Shown: positions 1 through 13,081 of the stretch, in pieces
How the letters are laid out: each line of letters opens with the position of its first letter
How positions within the stretch are numbered: the first letter of the stretch is position 1
Assembly: GCA_000827265.1 (NCBI GenBank)
Contig: KN834772.1
Location: 361,526 to 425,525, forward strand
DNA from: Collybiopsis luxurians FD-317 M1
Taxonomy: Eukaryota; Basidiomycota; Agaricomycetes; Agaricales; Omphalotaceae
Direction: 5' to 3'
DNA: 64,000 nucleotides
Notes under the pieces: generated by a model
Told to the model about the DNA's origin: nothing
The model's database searches: none
The model's input: only the letters and a program-made list of their open reading frames with translations
Position numbers and translations under genes: made by a program

Positions 1-393
1 AAAAATCAGAAAACTCCGGGGCCTGTGAGTACACGAGTATGTTTCGACGTGTCCGGCAAACGCAGTAAGCGGTTTCGAGACAAAGTCGATCATGTTGACG
101 ATGCAGGTGGGTATTAATAGAAAAATTGGTCGACCCGATTGGAGAAATAGAGTCAGTTTAGACTATGATGCCCGAGAGAAGAGGCAAAAGACTCACGACT
201 TTGCACAACGTGATGTATAGACCTGGCCGAAGTTTAGCCAAAGTATAATCCCAGCTGTAGCCGGGCCGTTGCACACGTCTCGATTCTTCTTATTCTGATC
301 GTGCCGAAATGTATGGATGGTAGGACGGCTGAATTATAATAGCATGGAAAATCCTTTGGGTGTAAAAAATGCAACGCATCGAAAGTTGACAAT
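1..393. other. intergenic, no gene seen
   Basis: No open reading frame of convincing length or codon character and no RNA gene was recognised here. It is probably the flank of a gene lying outside the window plus the 3' flank of the tRNA gene that follows on the minus strand. Confidence 0.4.
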
Positions 394-488
394 TCCAATG
401 CGGGGAATCGAACCCCGGGCTGCTGTGTCGTTCACGTATTTTCATCACAGATGAAAGACAGCAATGTTAGCCACTACACCACATTGGA
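394..488 (-). tRNA. tRNA-Glu (UUC) with intron
   Basis: Read on the minus strand, the 7-bp acceptor (TCCAATG with CATTGGA), a D arm, a 5-bp anticodon stem (GCTGT with ACAGC) and a perfect T arm (CGGGG TTCGATT CCCCG) all form. The 7-base anticodon loop is CTTTCAC with anticodon TTC, giving glutamate. A 24-nt intron sits at the canonical place, one base 3' of the anticodon, leaving a 71-nt mature tRNA. Its mature sequence is the same as the plus-strand copy at 3226-3317, but the introns differ. Confidence 0.95.
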
Positions 489-684
489 TCCATTGGATAG
501 GTTTTGATATACTGAATGAGGGTAAGATACTTGGGCCCAAGTAACAGAGACTCCGGGTAAGGCGTCGTCGCAGCTATTTAAAGCTAGAAAAACCACAGCA
601 AATGATTTCAAAAGGCCTTTGTGGCACATCAATCATAACCTCGGAGTCTGAAGCTCTGAAGCGCTGCACACGTGGCCCGCAACC

Positions 685-3136
685 ATGTCTACTCCATCCC
701 TCGACCGTGCCCTCGCCCACAAAGCTTCTAAATGGACAGGACTGGTAACCAAAAACCCAGCTCGGGTCGTAGCAGCCCTTAAAATCGGACCTCTTGGACC
801 AAAACACAGAGCGACGAATGAATTCGGGGACACTGGGGAGGATTTCATTTTCGCTATGGATGCCGTCAAGAAGGTCACGGAGGCGCTGGGAAGGGGAGGA
901 ACAAGTAATTTGGATGAAGAACACAAGAAGTGGGAGGGTCTGGTCAACGCTGGGGCCGTGGAGGCTTTATGTCGGAATGTGTGCGAGTTGAAAGCAGATA
1001 CGATGGCTGAGGACGTAAGTAGCTTTGAACGTCGTCCAGCCTTCCGTTTACAATTTTGGTTTGCTGTAGGCAATGTCTTCGTATTACCCGCCTTTTGTTA
1101 TGCTATACTTTGCCGCCATAGGCATTCGTTCAAAAGGTTCTGAATCCGACTCGCTGTCAGGTACAGACAAACGTGTTCTTGCCGTTATTAGAGATAACTG
1201 GCGAGATATGATTAATCGTGTAAGTACGCGTCAGCCCCGGTCGGTGCTTCAGCAAGATCATTGCTGATCTCTTAAATGTCCTGTACAGTGGTGGAGTGAA
1301 CCACAAAACTCGTTAAAAGATATTACGCACGAGCCTGAGCGGCTCGTCGTTTCCAGGTTGCTCGGTCATTTACTGATACATGATTCGTCGGTGTATGAGT
1401 AAGTTGACCTTTTCGCCCGGAGGCATTCCAAGTACTAACGCTTCGACTTCTCGGTCAGAATCATCTTTCACCCCTCCGACAACACCCTCGCCCTCATCTC
1501 ACGACACTGGGCACATTCCATCACCCCTACCGTCGCTCGTTCAACCGTGGTCATCCTTCGCAGCATCTTGCTCTTCAATTTTTCCGCAAATATCGAAGAG
1601 TACCTCGAATCGCACGAAAAACCCTCCTTATCCTTCCTCATGTCCAAGGTATACGCAGGACTGGGCTCAGATAAACCCGAAGCTCTGCTGGACGTCATGT
1701 CGAGCAGATTGGCTTTGCGTGAAAGTGGCGGAGGAGCAGAGGAGGCCGTCGAGTATGCAGTTCAGGATTTGGCGTTCTCTCATGACCTGTACGTCAATTT
1801 GGATCCTGCTTTCGGAGAGGCGTTACGGCGTGCGGAAGGGTACTGGAAGAACGCTTTCGAGTTGATGCTTCCTACCGCCTCTTCTTCCCCTTCCTCATCA
1901 TCGGATACCAACCCCCCTGCCGACGCCCTTGATGCTCCAGCCTCGACCCAGCTTTCCCAAGCGGCACTCACTCTCCTACTCAAACTCGTTCTTCAAAAAC
2001 CCGATTCGGAGGTCGCGGAAGTCACGCAAACCTGGATCCGCGCAGGATTGTTCGATATGTTTGATAAGAATATGGGCGCGGTCGTAAGGGCTCCTGGGGC
2101 AGCTAGTACGTTAATTTGTTCGGTTTTCCCTTATTTCACTCAATGCCAACAATCGTTTCCTTCCCTTAGGACTACTAACATTCCTCTTCACCTCCATCAA
2201 AGAATCCGCGTTCAACTTCCCTCCCGAACTCCTCTCCCTACTCAAAGACGAACTCCCGAGACAAAAAACCGTCGCCGCGGTGATCAAATACGATATGGAG
2301 CTGCAGGGTGCTGTCGGAGGCGATTCTGCCCAGGGGGACAAGAACCAACTCGCAAAGACGAGAGGGAGAACATTCGGAGAGGGGACGGATCCAGATGAGA
2401 TTCCCGACGCGCAGGATCCGCTATGGGCGAACGGGCTGTGGCAGGCGATAGGGTGGTTGCAGGGCCTGTGTCATTCGCCTACGCCCGATGTGTGTATGAG
2501 GCGGACGTGTGGGAAGAAGGCGGAATCGCGGTGTTCGGGTTGTAAGCAGGTTGGGTATTGTGGAGCGGAATGTCAAAAATTGTGAGTGATTTTTTGTTTC
2601 TTCGAAACTTTTCAAATATTTTGAGTGACACCCCTACTCCTGCGTGCACTCTTGCTGTTTTGACGCGCGCCTTTCTGCTGGGCCTCCTTCTTTCCTCCTT
2701 CCTTTACTCACCCACATCGATATCCCCTTCTAGAGACTGGAAAGAACATAAACCACTATGTAAATGGGCTGCGCCATATATGGAAGCCGTGAGTAAGGGC
2801 GAGAAACGCATCACTCGGGAAAAGGCAGTCGAAATGGGTTTGATTGGGCCTGGGGCCGGACTAGAGGGGGCTGGGGAGGCGGGCACGACGACGGCGATTG
2901 ATCGATTGAAGAGCCTGTGAGTTTTGCTTTCTCGTTCATTCTTCTTTCTCTTGCTGAGTATACTGATTCTCCTTCCCCTCCGCCCCCCCTTCTTGTTGTC
3001 TTCTTCTCTTCGAACTTGCAGATCGGACTATGTGACCCCGGTGATGTTCCTCGTTCTCGTTGTGGCAGGACAGTATCTTGGGATATTTGATGATGTGGGT
3101 AGGTGGGTGAGTGAGAGATTTAGGGGTTCTGCTTGA
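685..3136 (+). CDS. MYND zinc-finger protein with C-terminal hydrophobic segment
   Basis: Seven exons close in frame: 685-1014, 1070-1219, 1289-1398, 1459-2105, 2170-2581, 2734-2915 or 2916, and 3022-3136, giving about 648 residues. The zinc finger starts near 2490: C-x3/4-C, CSGCKQVGYC, AEC, then after an intron DWKEHKPLC. This is the classic MYND pattern, a protein-interaction finger with two zinc sites. The first ~500 residues are mainly helical and match no family I can name. After the finger a charged stretch leads to a hydrophobic segment (VMFLVLVVAGQYLGIF) about 20 residues from the end, which could be a tail anchor; that is inference. The intron after exon 3 has a TACTAAC branch point. 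ATG 685 is the first in-frame start. No SET domain is visible, so a SMYD methyltransferase is unlikely. Confidence 0.82.
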
Positions 3137-3225
3137 TCTGGATAGTAGATATATAGATTTGTGGGGTTCTGTTTATGGTCGTTTAGCTGCATATCCGATA
3201 GGACAAGAGATTAATTCTAATTTAC

Positions 3226-3317
3226 TCCAATGTGGTGTAGTGGCTAACATTGCTGTCTTTCATCTGCGTTTCGGAAATTGTAACACAGCAGCCCGGGGTT
3301 CGATTCCCCGCATTGGA
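3226..3317 (+). tRNA. tRNA-Glu (UUC) with intron
   Basis: The acceptor TCCAATG/CATTGGA, anticodon stem GCTGT/ACAGC, anticodon TTC and the T arm match the minus-strand copy at 394-488. The intron here is 21 nt, lies after the base 3' of the anticodon, and differs in sequence from the intron of the other copy. The mature length is again 71 nt. The gene lies about 90 bp beyond the stop of the MYND gene. Confidence 0.95.
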
Positions 3318-3595
3318 ATGTGAGAAGAATACTCATAAGGTGTTTTTTTTCTTTCTCTTACACTTAGGGCTCCATTCGTGCCCATTCACAGGCTTGCAGG
3401 GTCATTAGGCAATATTTTTGCTTTCCCTAAAAAAGGGGAATCGATTTGCTATACAAGTAAAAGTACCATAGCACATCGGCTATTCATTTTGGTTTCCAAG
3501 TACTCGTACAAGAGCCATTTCCAAGTATACAAACATTTCCGCAAAACCTATACAACCCACTCCCAGTCCACCCGTCCAAGCCATTCGACAGAACC

Positions 3596-6092
3596 CTAAT
3601 TCCACGCATGCTCCGCATACAAACCTAACACCGCATTCGCCAGCACATCCGTATAACTCTGCACATCCGCAGTCGTAAATGTCTTGGCATTTTGCCCATT
3701 CACTTGACTCTCGACCTGATTCAAGACTTCCAACAATTGATCCTCGATGAAATCAACGAACACGAGATCGACTAGTGTCGAATTCGTGACGTTAGATCCA
3801 GAAGGGTTGTTGGAACCGATGAAGTCGGGGATGGAGAAGGAGGCGAGGGGGGCGTGGAGGATGTCGTCGCCGACGCCCGGGCAGGACTGGATAGAGAGGG
3901 AGTCAGATGATGAAAAGTGGAAGGAAGAAAGGGCGGAGGAGGAGACAGTTGAGCCAACCAAGTATTCGAAACAAAGGAAGAAATGGCAATACTCACGTCG
4001 CTCGTAACGTATCCCAACGTCAGATTCTTCGCCGCCCGTTTGACAGCACCATCATGCCTGCGATCCATCTCATCTAACCATTCCATATACCTCCTATCAA
4101 CATATCCCCTCTTCCACAATTCCTCCTCTCTGCTTTGCAGCACTCCGCTCAATTCTCTCTTCCTCCGTTCATCAGCTCCCGCAGAATTCAATGCTGGCAA
4201 AACCTGCTCCGCCACGCCCAAGTCTACGCTTGGGATGAACAGGAAAGCGTCAGTGAATGGACTCGCGCTGATTTGATCGTTCTTGTCAAATGTACCCGCA
4301 TAAATGTCGAATCGTTGGGAGCCAGAGTTGGTGATCATAACGTTAGAATTGTTGGCGCGTGAGTTGTTGAGGGTCAGAGCGTAAGGCATAGCGAGGGAGG
4401 CAAAGAGCGTCAGAGAGGAACCGTTCGAAGGATACGGGTCGCTATGAATTGGGAGGAGTGGCAGAAAAAAAGAGGGATGAGCCGGGGATGAAAGGAAGGA
4501 AAAAGTGATGTCGGGCGTACCGAGAAATCGTGTAATCCTGCGGCGCAATCCCAAACAACGTCGACAACTCATATTTCTGTGCCAGACCCAATAAACCTTG
4601 AGTGATTTGCTTTCCTTGAGGAGTGTCGAAAGTAGAGTTACGTTGTTGACTGTGGTACTGGGATGTAGGATAAGATTTGGTTTAGCGAAGATAAAGGTGA
4701 AGCAACTCACTTCATACGTGACCCGATTCTGATCCAAGTACCTCCTACTAAAGGTGATATTTTTCTTCGAGTTCCGGTCTGAAGGATCCCCAAGTTTTGC
4801 ACTGAGCCAGCCAATAGTCTCCATGTATCGACCACTTTCGAGGGCCATGGAGCGTCCGTCGGGTTGGTCTGCACAGCGAGGAAAATGAAGATCGAGCAAT
4901 CAGCCGCTGTGGAACATAGCGAGAAAATACAGCGTCAAACGTACTGCAATCTCGAATATGAGTATGTCCTCCGAGAATGATAATCGGCGTCTCAGCATGT
5001 ACAGCACGTACTGCGTTGAATACAGTGGGCCAGTTGTCTCGCGATACGGGCATATGTCTATTATACAAGATTTCATCCAGTATTGTGTAAACAGTAAAGA
5101 ATCAACGTACCCGACAAGCACGAATACATCAGGTTCTTCTGCAATAGCTTCAGCAAACCATTGCTCTTTCACCATATCTTCGACCTTCTGGACGGTGGTA
5201 TTCACATCGTTTCCAGTAAAATCATACAAGACCCCTAAGGAAGTGATCTTCCTTCCTTTCCGAGTCGTGAATTTACGATACCGATTGCCAACCGGAACGC
5301 TGACACTGTTGTTATGCTTGTCAAATACGGTAATGTTGACATTTGACGAGAGGTATTTTCCGCTCAGGGCAGGCGCAAAATTGGTGAACATGTCCCAAGT
5401 ATTGAGGTAGATGTACAATTCATGACTGAGGAAACAAATAAGAACGAGAACAGAAGCAAAAACGAAACGACGCACTTTCCAATGGCCATGACATCGTACG
5501 GAAGTTCTTTGATGAATTGGTTAGCCTAGCAAATGAGATTCAGGTCAAAATACGCTTCGAAGTTGAACGCGAAGTACGTACGTCGTGAGCGTCAATACCA
5601 CCTGGTGGAAAACCGTCTGAAAGCCCGGTGCCATCATGAAGATCTCCCGAGTCAATGAGAAGAAGATCTACATCTTTTTCCTGTGTCAAATATGTCAGCG
5701 GTGTTTTACATGCGACAGAAAATGTGATATGTACAAGAGCAATGTCCTTCATGTGTTTTACAAAGCTCGCAAAGTCTCCAAGGTCTCCACTGTAGTTTGG
5801 CTCAGGGAACGATGCATGCTGATGTCCAAGTAGCCATCCTGTGTCCAATCTTTAATCCACTATATTACGCATAAAATTGCACTGGAAACTCACCATGAGT
5901 ATCCGTCGTATGTATGATGTTCAAGTCTCCCCATTCCAAAGGCCTTGTAGGTACTGTCAATTGAGTTTGAGGGAAGAGTCGTTTACTGTGAACATGCTCG
6001 TGATCGTGATCGTCGCTGCAGCCATTGGCGAGGTTGACCGCGAAAACGACGAAGCCGAAGAACGTCGCTGAAACTGAGAGCCGCATCGTCAA
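3596..6092 (-). CDS. secreted 5'-nucleotidase-like metallophosphatase, copy 1
   Basis: This encodes a calcineurin-like phosphoesterase of the fungal 5'-nucleotidase family (relatives of yeast YHR202W), expected to hydrolyse phosphate esters such as nucleotides outside the plasma membrane or in the vacuole. A signal peptide ([18 protein letters not shown]) is followed by a His/Asp-rich stretch (DDHDHEHVH). The metal-binding motifs appear in order: IIHTTDTHG (D-x-H), [10 protein letters not shown] (GD-x2-D), GNHE, created across an intron near 5475, VGHMP, and [11 protein letters not shown] (GHTH). A nucleotidase-type C-terminal domain follows, ending in YAEHAWN at 3596. Several short introns interrupt it. 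It is a tandem paralogue of the next gene, same strand, with near-identical exon order. Possible N-glycosylation sites are frequent. The substrate is not determinable from sequence. Confidence 0.88.
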
Positions 6093-7830
6093 GTGTGGGC
6101 CTAAAGTTGACTCCAGAGATGATGTTTGTGATTAGGCATGCTTTATATACCTCGACGGCTATTCTTGTTGAATAGATGTGGACTGAATCAGAGATGGCAG
6201 ATGGCAGGTGAGGCGCATGGCAATCTTGTGGTCATCGAGGGAAGGAGTTGATTTACATAAGGGCACGTTCGACCGCTATACAATCCGGGCTCTCATCACT
6301 TATGGATGGCTTCTGGAATTTAATCTCGTATTCTGTTGAGCTATTGAGGTTCTCTCGAAATTGAAAGGCCCATATACAGCAATACTCTTGTTTCTTTTTC
6401 ATTTCTGACTCGGACCTATTCTCCAAGCCCAGGAGTCAGGTCCTGAGAGCGCGATACCGTGACCTCCCACATTGGTCCGAAACTCAATAGATCGAACTTT
6501 TTGTTATCCAGATTCCGGGCTGAGCGCGGGCGTAGACACTAATAACGAAAGGACAGCCGTCGAGCGCAAGGTACAAGGTTCGATAGGAATACAGAACATC
6601 ACAGCTAGTATGGAGCTGGATACCGTCGATGGGTGACAGCCTTCTAAGGAATTGTGGTCAGCAGGTTGCATCTAAGTTAGGCATGAATAGCCTAGCTTTC
6701 AAGAAGTCGAGTGAGGTTCGGAAGAATTAAACGTATACTGCACTCAGTGCCTCCGAAAGTCATACGACAATGATTCGGGTATTTTGAGATTCATTGGAGG
6801 TACGAACTTGGAGCCATTCCTTATCTCCCCACAGTCATATCGTTGCATATGCAGATGCCTACACGCCTTTGCAAATTTAGACCGAGACAAGAATATTAGA
6901 GACCAACCTCATGCCCTTCTGAAGTCATCGCACCAGTTGAAGCCTGAGTTCGACGAATTTATAACATTACCGACCCCAGCGACCTTCAGGTTGAAACGCT
7001 AAGTAAGGAGTGAGATTTCCAAAGTTGAGGCTCGTTACCATTAAATCCGAATTAGCGAAAAGCAAAGCACGAAACCCCAAGTGCTAGCCAGTCCTCCATG
7101 TACAAATGATAAATTTGAGCCGAACTGTCCTTCCTCAGTTGTATAGATTCTGGAATATCCTCTAGCATGATGGCAGAGTGAGAAGACGAGTAGATCCTGG
7201 ATATCTACGTTATAGAGGGTAGCCTCTATCCACATAAGTAACTGAAAATTTTGAACTGGGACTGCAAAGAGGAAATCTTCGAGACAACACTTGCAAAAAA
7301 AAAATAAGAGAATAAGAGCCAGATTCCTCGCAAGCCTTTTTTACGATGTGCAGGGGACATAGCTTCATAATTTAGGATTGAATCTAGATGTTGTTCGTCG
7401 GCGCTCTGTGACTATATACTCAGCCAAAGTTAAAACCTGGAAATTATCGGATTAAATGAGCAAGAAAAGCACATCGGGGCTCACAAACTCTTTAAAATCG
7501 CGCATGGGTCATGAAGCCATAAGTACTGGATTTCTGCACATAACTTCAGAGGTGGAGACGAGGATACTTCGGTGAAGGTGAAACGAAATTCTTAGATTAT
7601 ATAATACGACCGTACTCAAATTGCAAGAGCAAAGCGATTCATACGAGAGCATTGGATAAGCGAAACAAAATTGTAGCCTTACGCGTGCCTTGCGGACTTG
7701 TTCTGGAGATATATGACGGGAGCTCAAACTGAGCCATGCAGAGTCGAACGCCAACGCCATTATCAGGCCCATATTCTTCTTTTTTCATGGTACAGATTTA
7801 GTTTGTACACGCAGCCTCGTACCACTCCTA
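6093..7830. other. intergenic between the two nucleotidase paralogues
   Basis: About 1.7 kb separates the start of copy 1 from the stop of copy 2. Only short, uncorrelated reading frames are present and no RNA gene or repeat was recognised. The part next to 6092 should hold the promoter of copy 1. Confidence 0.5.
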
Positions 7831-10282
7831 CTAATTCCATGCATGCTGAGCATATATACCCAACACCGCATTCGACAGCACATCCGTATAACTATCCACA
7901 TCAGCATCCGAGTACGTTTTCTCGCTTTGAATCTGGTTAAGAATTTCCAACAGCTGATCCTGGATATAATCCACAAAGATCAAGTCGATCAATGTATCGT
8001 TCGATAGAGATGGAGTGTCAGAGGCGATAAAGTCGGGAATGTCGTACGAGGCTAGAGGAGCGTGTAGAGTGTCGTCGCCGATACCGGGGCAAGACTAGGC
8101 GGCAAAATGTCAATACGAGGATCATAGGGTCAAAAGCGGCGGGAATCACGAACGTCGCTTGTAACATATCCCAACGTCAAATTTTGCGATGCCCGTTTCA
8201 CAGCACCATCATGCCTACGATCCATCTCATCCAGCCAGTCCATATACCTCCGATCAACGTATCCCCTCCTCCATAGCTCCTGCTCCCTCTTCTCCAGCAC
8301 ATCCCGTTTCCGATTGTCGGCTCCAGCAGAATTCAACGCTGGAAGAACTTGCTGCGCGACCCCCAGCTCGATGTCCTTGATATACACAAATGCATCGGTG
8401 AATGGGCTGGCAGCGATTTGATCGTTCTTGTCAAAGGTGCCTGCGTAAACATCAAAACGCTGAGAGCCGGAGTTTGTGATCATGATATTAGAGACGTTGG
8501 AGCGAGAACTGTTGAAGGTGAGGGCGTAAGGCATGGCCTCATTGACGAAGAGTGTCAAGGAGGATCCGTTGGAAGGATACGGGTTACTAGTATGTGATTG
8601 TAAGCTGATGGTCAGACAAAGCAGGAGAACATACCGAGAGATAGTGTAGTCCTGAGGAGCAGTTCCAAACACGGCGGACAAGTTGTACTTGTCCGAGAGC
8701 TTCTTTAAGCCTTGCGTGATACCCGATCCATGAGACGTGTTGAAGGTTAAACTGTCCTGCTGAGTGTGATACTGCGAAAGCAACACAGTTAGAGTGAACG
8801 AACATCGAAAAGACATGTTTTACCTCGTAAGTAACGCGGTTCTGGTCCAAGTATCTCCTGCTAAACGTGATGTTTGATTTGGACAACCCATCCAATCTGG
8901 CACTGAGCCATCCAATAGTCTCCATATATCGACCGCTTTCTAGAGACATTGAACGCCCGTCTAGTTGGACTGAAGAGTATGACAGCAATAAATACCACAA
9001 TTTAATATCATCTTTGTAGCAATGAGACTCAACGTACCGCAATCCCGAATATGAGTATGCCCTCCCAAGATGATGATCGGTGTGTCGGCGTGTACAGCAC
9101 GAATTGCATTGAACACAACAGGCCAATTGTCGTAATTAACTGGCATATGTCTAGGCAGAAAGGAATGAGGGCAAGAAGAATCGTCTAGGATAATCATAAG
9201 GTTACCCGGCGAGTACAAACACGTCAGGCTCTTCCTCGATAGCTCCTGCAAACTAAAGGTCTGCATTAGTATTCGGTTTCAACGGAAGATAGTATGTGCA
9301 TACTAACCCACTGTTCCTTGACCATATCTTCGACTTTTTGTACCGTTGTATTCACGTCATTACCCGTAAAATCGAACAAAACACCCAAAGAAGTAATCCT
9401 CCTTCCTTTCCTAGTTGTAAATTTCCGGTAACGACTTCCAACAGGGACACTGACAGTGTTGTTATTTTCGTCGAAGACCGTAATATTGGCGTTCGATGAG
9501 AGATATTTCCCATTGAGAGCAGGGGCAAAGTTGGTATGCATATCCCAGGTGTTGATATAATCGTACAGTTCATGACTGAAAAGGCTAATGAGAACGAAAA
9601 TTGATGAAGAAAGGACAGGGCATACTTTCCGATTGCCATTATATCGTATGGGAGTTGCTTGAGGAATTGATTGGACTATTTTAGGTACGACATTACCAGA
9701 TTAAAGGAACCGAAAGAAATGAAAGGTCATTGACATACATCGTGAGCATCAATTCCTCCAGCAGCATACCCGTCAGATAGACCAGTTCCATCATGAAGAT
9801 CACCCGAGTCAATAAGAAGAAGGTCTACATCTTTTTCCTGCGTCAAAGATGTCAGGGGCTTTGCAAGAGCAGGAAAGGTACGATATATACAAGAGCGATG
9901 TCTTTCATATGCTTAACAAAGCTCGCAAAGTCACCTAGGCCCCTTTGTAGTCAGTCATACTTGCGGTAGATAATGAAAAGTCAAAAAAAACAATGTCCAC
10001 CTAGATCTCCACTATAATTGGGCTCCGGAAAAGATATATGTTGATGTCCGAGAAGCCATCCTGTGTCCAATCCTTAGAAATCCACTCGATGACGCGTAAA
10101 TTCACGATACCATGAGTGTCCGTAGTGTGGATGATATTCAAGTCTCCCCATTCCAAGGGTCTCGAGGGCTTTGTTAATTGAGGATAAGGATGGGACTCGT
10201 GGTGATCATGGCCGTGCCCATCACCGCACGCATCCGCTATAGCGACCAGAGCAAACGTTAAGAACGTCGTTGAAGCTCGCAT
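7831..10282 (-). CDS. secreted 5'-nucleotidase-like metallophosphatase, copy 2
   Basis: Paralogue of the gene at 3596-6092, same strand and architecture. A signal peptide ([18 protein letters not shown]) leads into a His-rich stretch ([10 protein letters not shown]). The same catalytic blocks follow: [31 protein letters not shown] and [11 protein letters not shown]. The nucleotidase C-terminal domain (for example [21 protein letters not shown]) is followed by a short final exon ending HAWN at 7831. Intron positions correspond to those of copy 1, so this is an ordinary tandem gene duplication old enough for introns and linkers to have diverged. Both copies look functional, as no lesion was seen in the motif-bearing exons. 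Whether the two enzymes differ in substrate or expression cannot be told from sequence. Confidence 0.87.
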
Positions 10283-10910
10283 TTGGGTACCGCGGAGGAC
10301 AGAGGCTGGCTACATCGTTTTATGTGATTTCGAAAATCAAAGGGTCGCGGAAACGCCAGATAAATTGCTCAGCGCTCAACGTGCACGACGGCAATCGGCC
10401 AATCAGAGTGTCCGGTTACGAGCGCCGCTTGATAGCCAAAAAAGCTCTCGGCTTCAATCAAGGCTTGAGATTGAGGGTAAATATAACTATATATCGTTCG
10501 TTTGCGAGAAATGAACCAACCGCTCCCTCATGTATACTATAACGCGAGGAGCTGGATCTCATCTTATCCAGGAGTAAATGTGCTCTTTCCCGATATTCTC
10601 TGCATGAGCATCCCCTTGCAGTCTTCGTGGGCCCGGGAAAGCGGAGAGGACAAAACCTCCTCCCGCAAATCGTGCTCTGACCGTAAAAATAACTGCCATG
10701 CTAGAGGCAGCACCTGAACTCAGTCACTACGCAGTGTAACAATCATGGTCGTAAATCAATTTCTGCAGAAGAGCAAGTTTCAGGTTGTGCTCCATCGACG
10801 AGTCTGCCAGAGGAGGACTTAACACGCACTTGGACAGGCACTCTGTGAAGAGTGTCATCTCTTGGATATTGTCACAAACCAAAGAATGAACAAAATAACA
10901 GCGTTCATTC

Positions 10911-13081
10911 TCAGAGGATAGTAGAATTTGGAGATTGCTCAACGCTTTCGTTCGGAGTTGAGACGACGTATACCCTGAAAACCAATTTCAAAACGACTGC
11001 AGTCAATTGAGTTTGACTTACGATTTGGAGAGAAGCAACAGCAGCTGTCTCTGAACAATAAAAAAACGATAATACTATTGTACAAAATGATATGATACAT
11101 TGGAATCTTTCGGATTTATCCACGAATACACATCGATTTTGTGATCGCGTTCCTTGACGTGAAATACGGAAGGATTTAACCGTACATCTGCCCAGTTATC
11201 ATGATGCAGCTTAGAAAAACGAAGCTCGAATTCCCAGAGAGGTTTTGAATTCTGAATGAATATTTGAGCCAACGATAGCTCGTCGTGGGGGTCGGAAATA
11301 AAGGTACTCAATGATGCAATACCCTCAGGGTCTTCATGAAGCAACCTCCAGGCCAACGAAAGTACAAGAACTCGATACCGGGGACCTTGGGATGTACGAC
11401 GAAGATTAAGATGCGTGGTTGGGTCCTCCGGATCGAAGTCAGAAGTTCCCTCTGAGCCAAGGGCCCCAGATAAGAATAAACGCGCTGTGATCGTGTGCAG
11501 TAGTCGGAGAATATCCCCGTCGATAAGCCACCGACGGAGCAGTGAGTTGGATTCTGAGGCACCAGCTAAACGGTGAATGAAGTGTATGGCACCGTCTAGC
11601 TCGAGTGGACAAGAATCCTTCAGGCAATGCTGATGACATGGCTCAAAGAATGGATCAGATTCTGGAGCGCGATTCCTAGAGGAATATAATCAGAATTTCT
11701 AAAGAGGTGCTGGAACCTGGAAGCGCACGAAAGAAGTATAAGTCTGTGAACCAGTCGAATAAAATTTTCGCGAGCATGATCCTTGGGCGTTCCTTCGATA
11801 TACCCTCTCAGTCCTGCCCTAAAAACAAAGGTATCAAGGCGGGACCAAAGCTTGTGCATAGATCTCAACGCTCGGAAACAGATTTCTTCATCTAGTTCCG
11901 AGGATCTGAACTATCATGTCAGCTCTAAAGCACACATTTGAGAGCACGCCCTTACCCCGAGAACTCGAGTAGATCTATCATGAGGTCTGAAAGGAAGGGT
12001 TCAGCTGTGAGTGTCGTCCGGACTCTGTTTGAGAAGCCTGCTACAGGCCATTCCAACACCAGAGTATCATATATGGAACTAATCCGCCATCGAATAACCT
12101 CCTTCCCAACCAACTTCCACATCTCGCGACGCTGCAAGCATCGGTCCTGAGCGGCATCGCCAAAAGCAAGCATAGGCCATAGAGGCCATAAACCGCGGAG
12201 GGGATGCAACTCAATCAAGCCGCGACCGTATTCGTCGGCTAAGGCTCCCGTTAAGAATGAATTGCAAATAGCAGCAATACTTGATTTCCCGAAGGAGCTT
12301 GTTGTAGAGTTTAGGGTTACAGGCTCTTGAAAATCAGAAACGTATAAATGTAGAAGCAAGTCAAGGCATCCACAGTTGAGGACGGTCGACCATCCGAATT
12401 CAGCGTAAGAAGCAAAATCGCGTATAAAGTCAATGATTGGAGCGAGCGAGTGATCCTCCCATTTTGAGAGGTGATCTCGGTATGCGGGAAGAACTGCGTC
12501 TTCAAATTCATCTACTTCGCCACGAAAGACTCTGGCGAGTTGAAAAGTTAGGTTCCAATCATGGCAGACAAGTAACAGTTAAGAACCTGATCGGGTCGAA
12601 CCAGGATAGGATTTCTGAAAGCAACATCTGCGTCTCGACCACTGGCCAAGTCGACAAGGCCTGGAGAAGATAAGCCGTAGATCGGGAAGCAATTTGCCTC
12701 ATCAATATTTGGAGCGCGCGAAGTCGTGTAAATTTAGAATACATATGAATCCTGTTAGTTTGGTTATGGAACGCGGTATTTGATCTGACTTAAAGAGCAA
12801 ACGACGCACCTCGACAGCTCCAAAAGGTCTATATACATGGAATGCAATCCAGCAATGTTGTCGGTATCATGATGAGGGAAATTCACCGCAATGGTAGCAA
12901 ATCGACGAGAGATAATGAGTTGCTCGACTCCTTTGAGTGTTAGCTTCCCGAAATTGAAGAGGGTCCTGCCAGATAGAGAGCCAAGGCCATTGAACATGCT
13001 CCTGGTAAGAGTAGACGAAGAATACTCCCCCGAAGACACCGTTTCTTGTAGTGATGGTGTTGAAATCGACAAACGATGCAT
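10911..13081 (-). CDS. unknown helical protein, unit A copy (C-terminus probably damaged)
   Basis: Not a family I recognise. The protein begins MHRLSISTPSLQETVSS and continues with conserved blocks shared with the unit B copy: GSLSGRTLFNFGKLTLKGVE, then ALSTWPVVETQMLLSE, LSKWEDHSLAPIIDF, LLLHLYVSDFQEPV, GGLW-like HPLRGLWPLWPMLAFGD and CFRAL. The body looks alpha-helical and repeat-like, with no signal peptide and no obvious catalytic motif. About 200 residues between 11075 and 11700 (for example LAWRLLHEDPEGIASL) are absent from the unit B copy. The last exon has lost the reading frame relative to unit B: it stops at 10911 (TIL), whereas homologous DNA continues to about 10560. So either a shortened protein is made or the gene is decaying. 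Intron phases in the middle exons close, including a 43-nt intron near 11670-11715. Confidence 0.5.
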
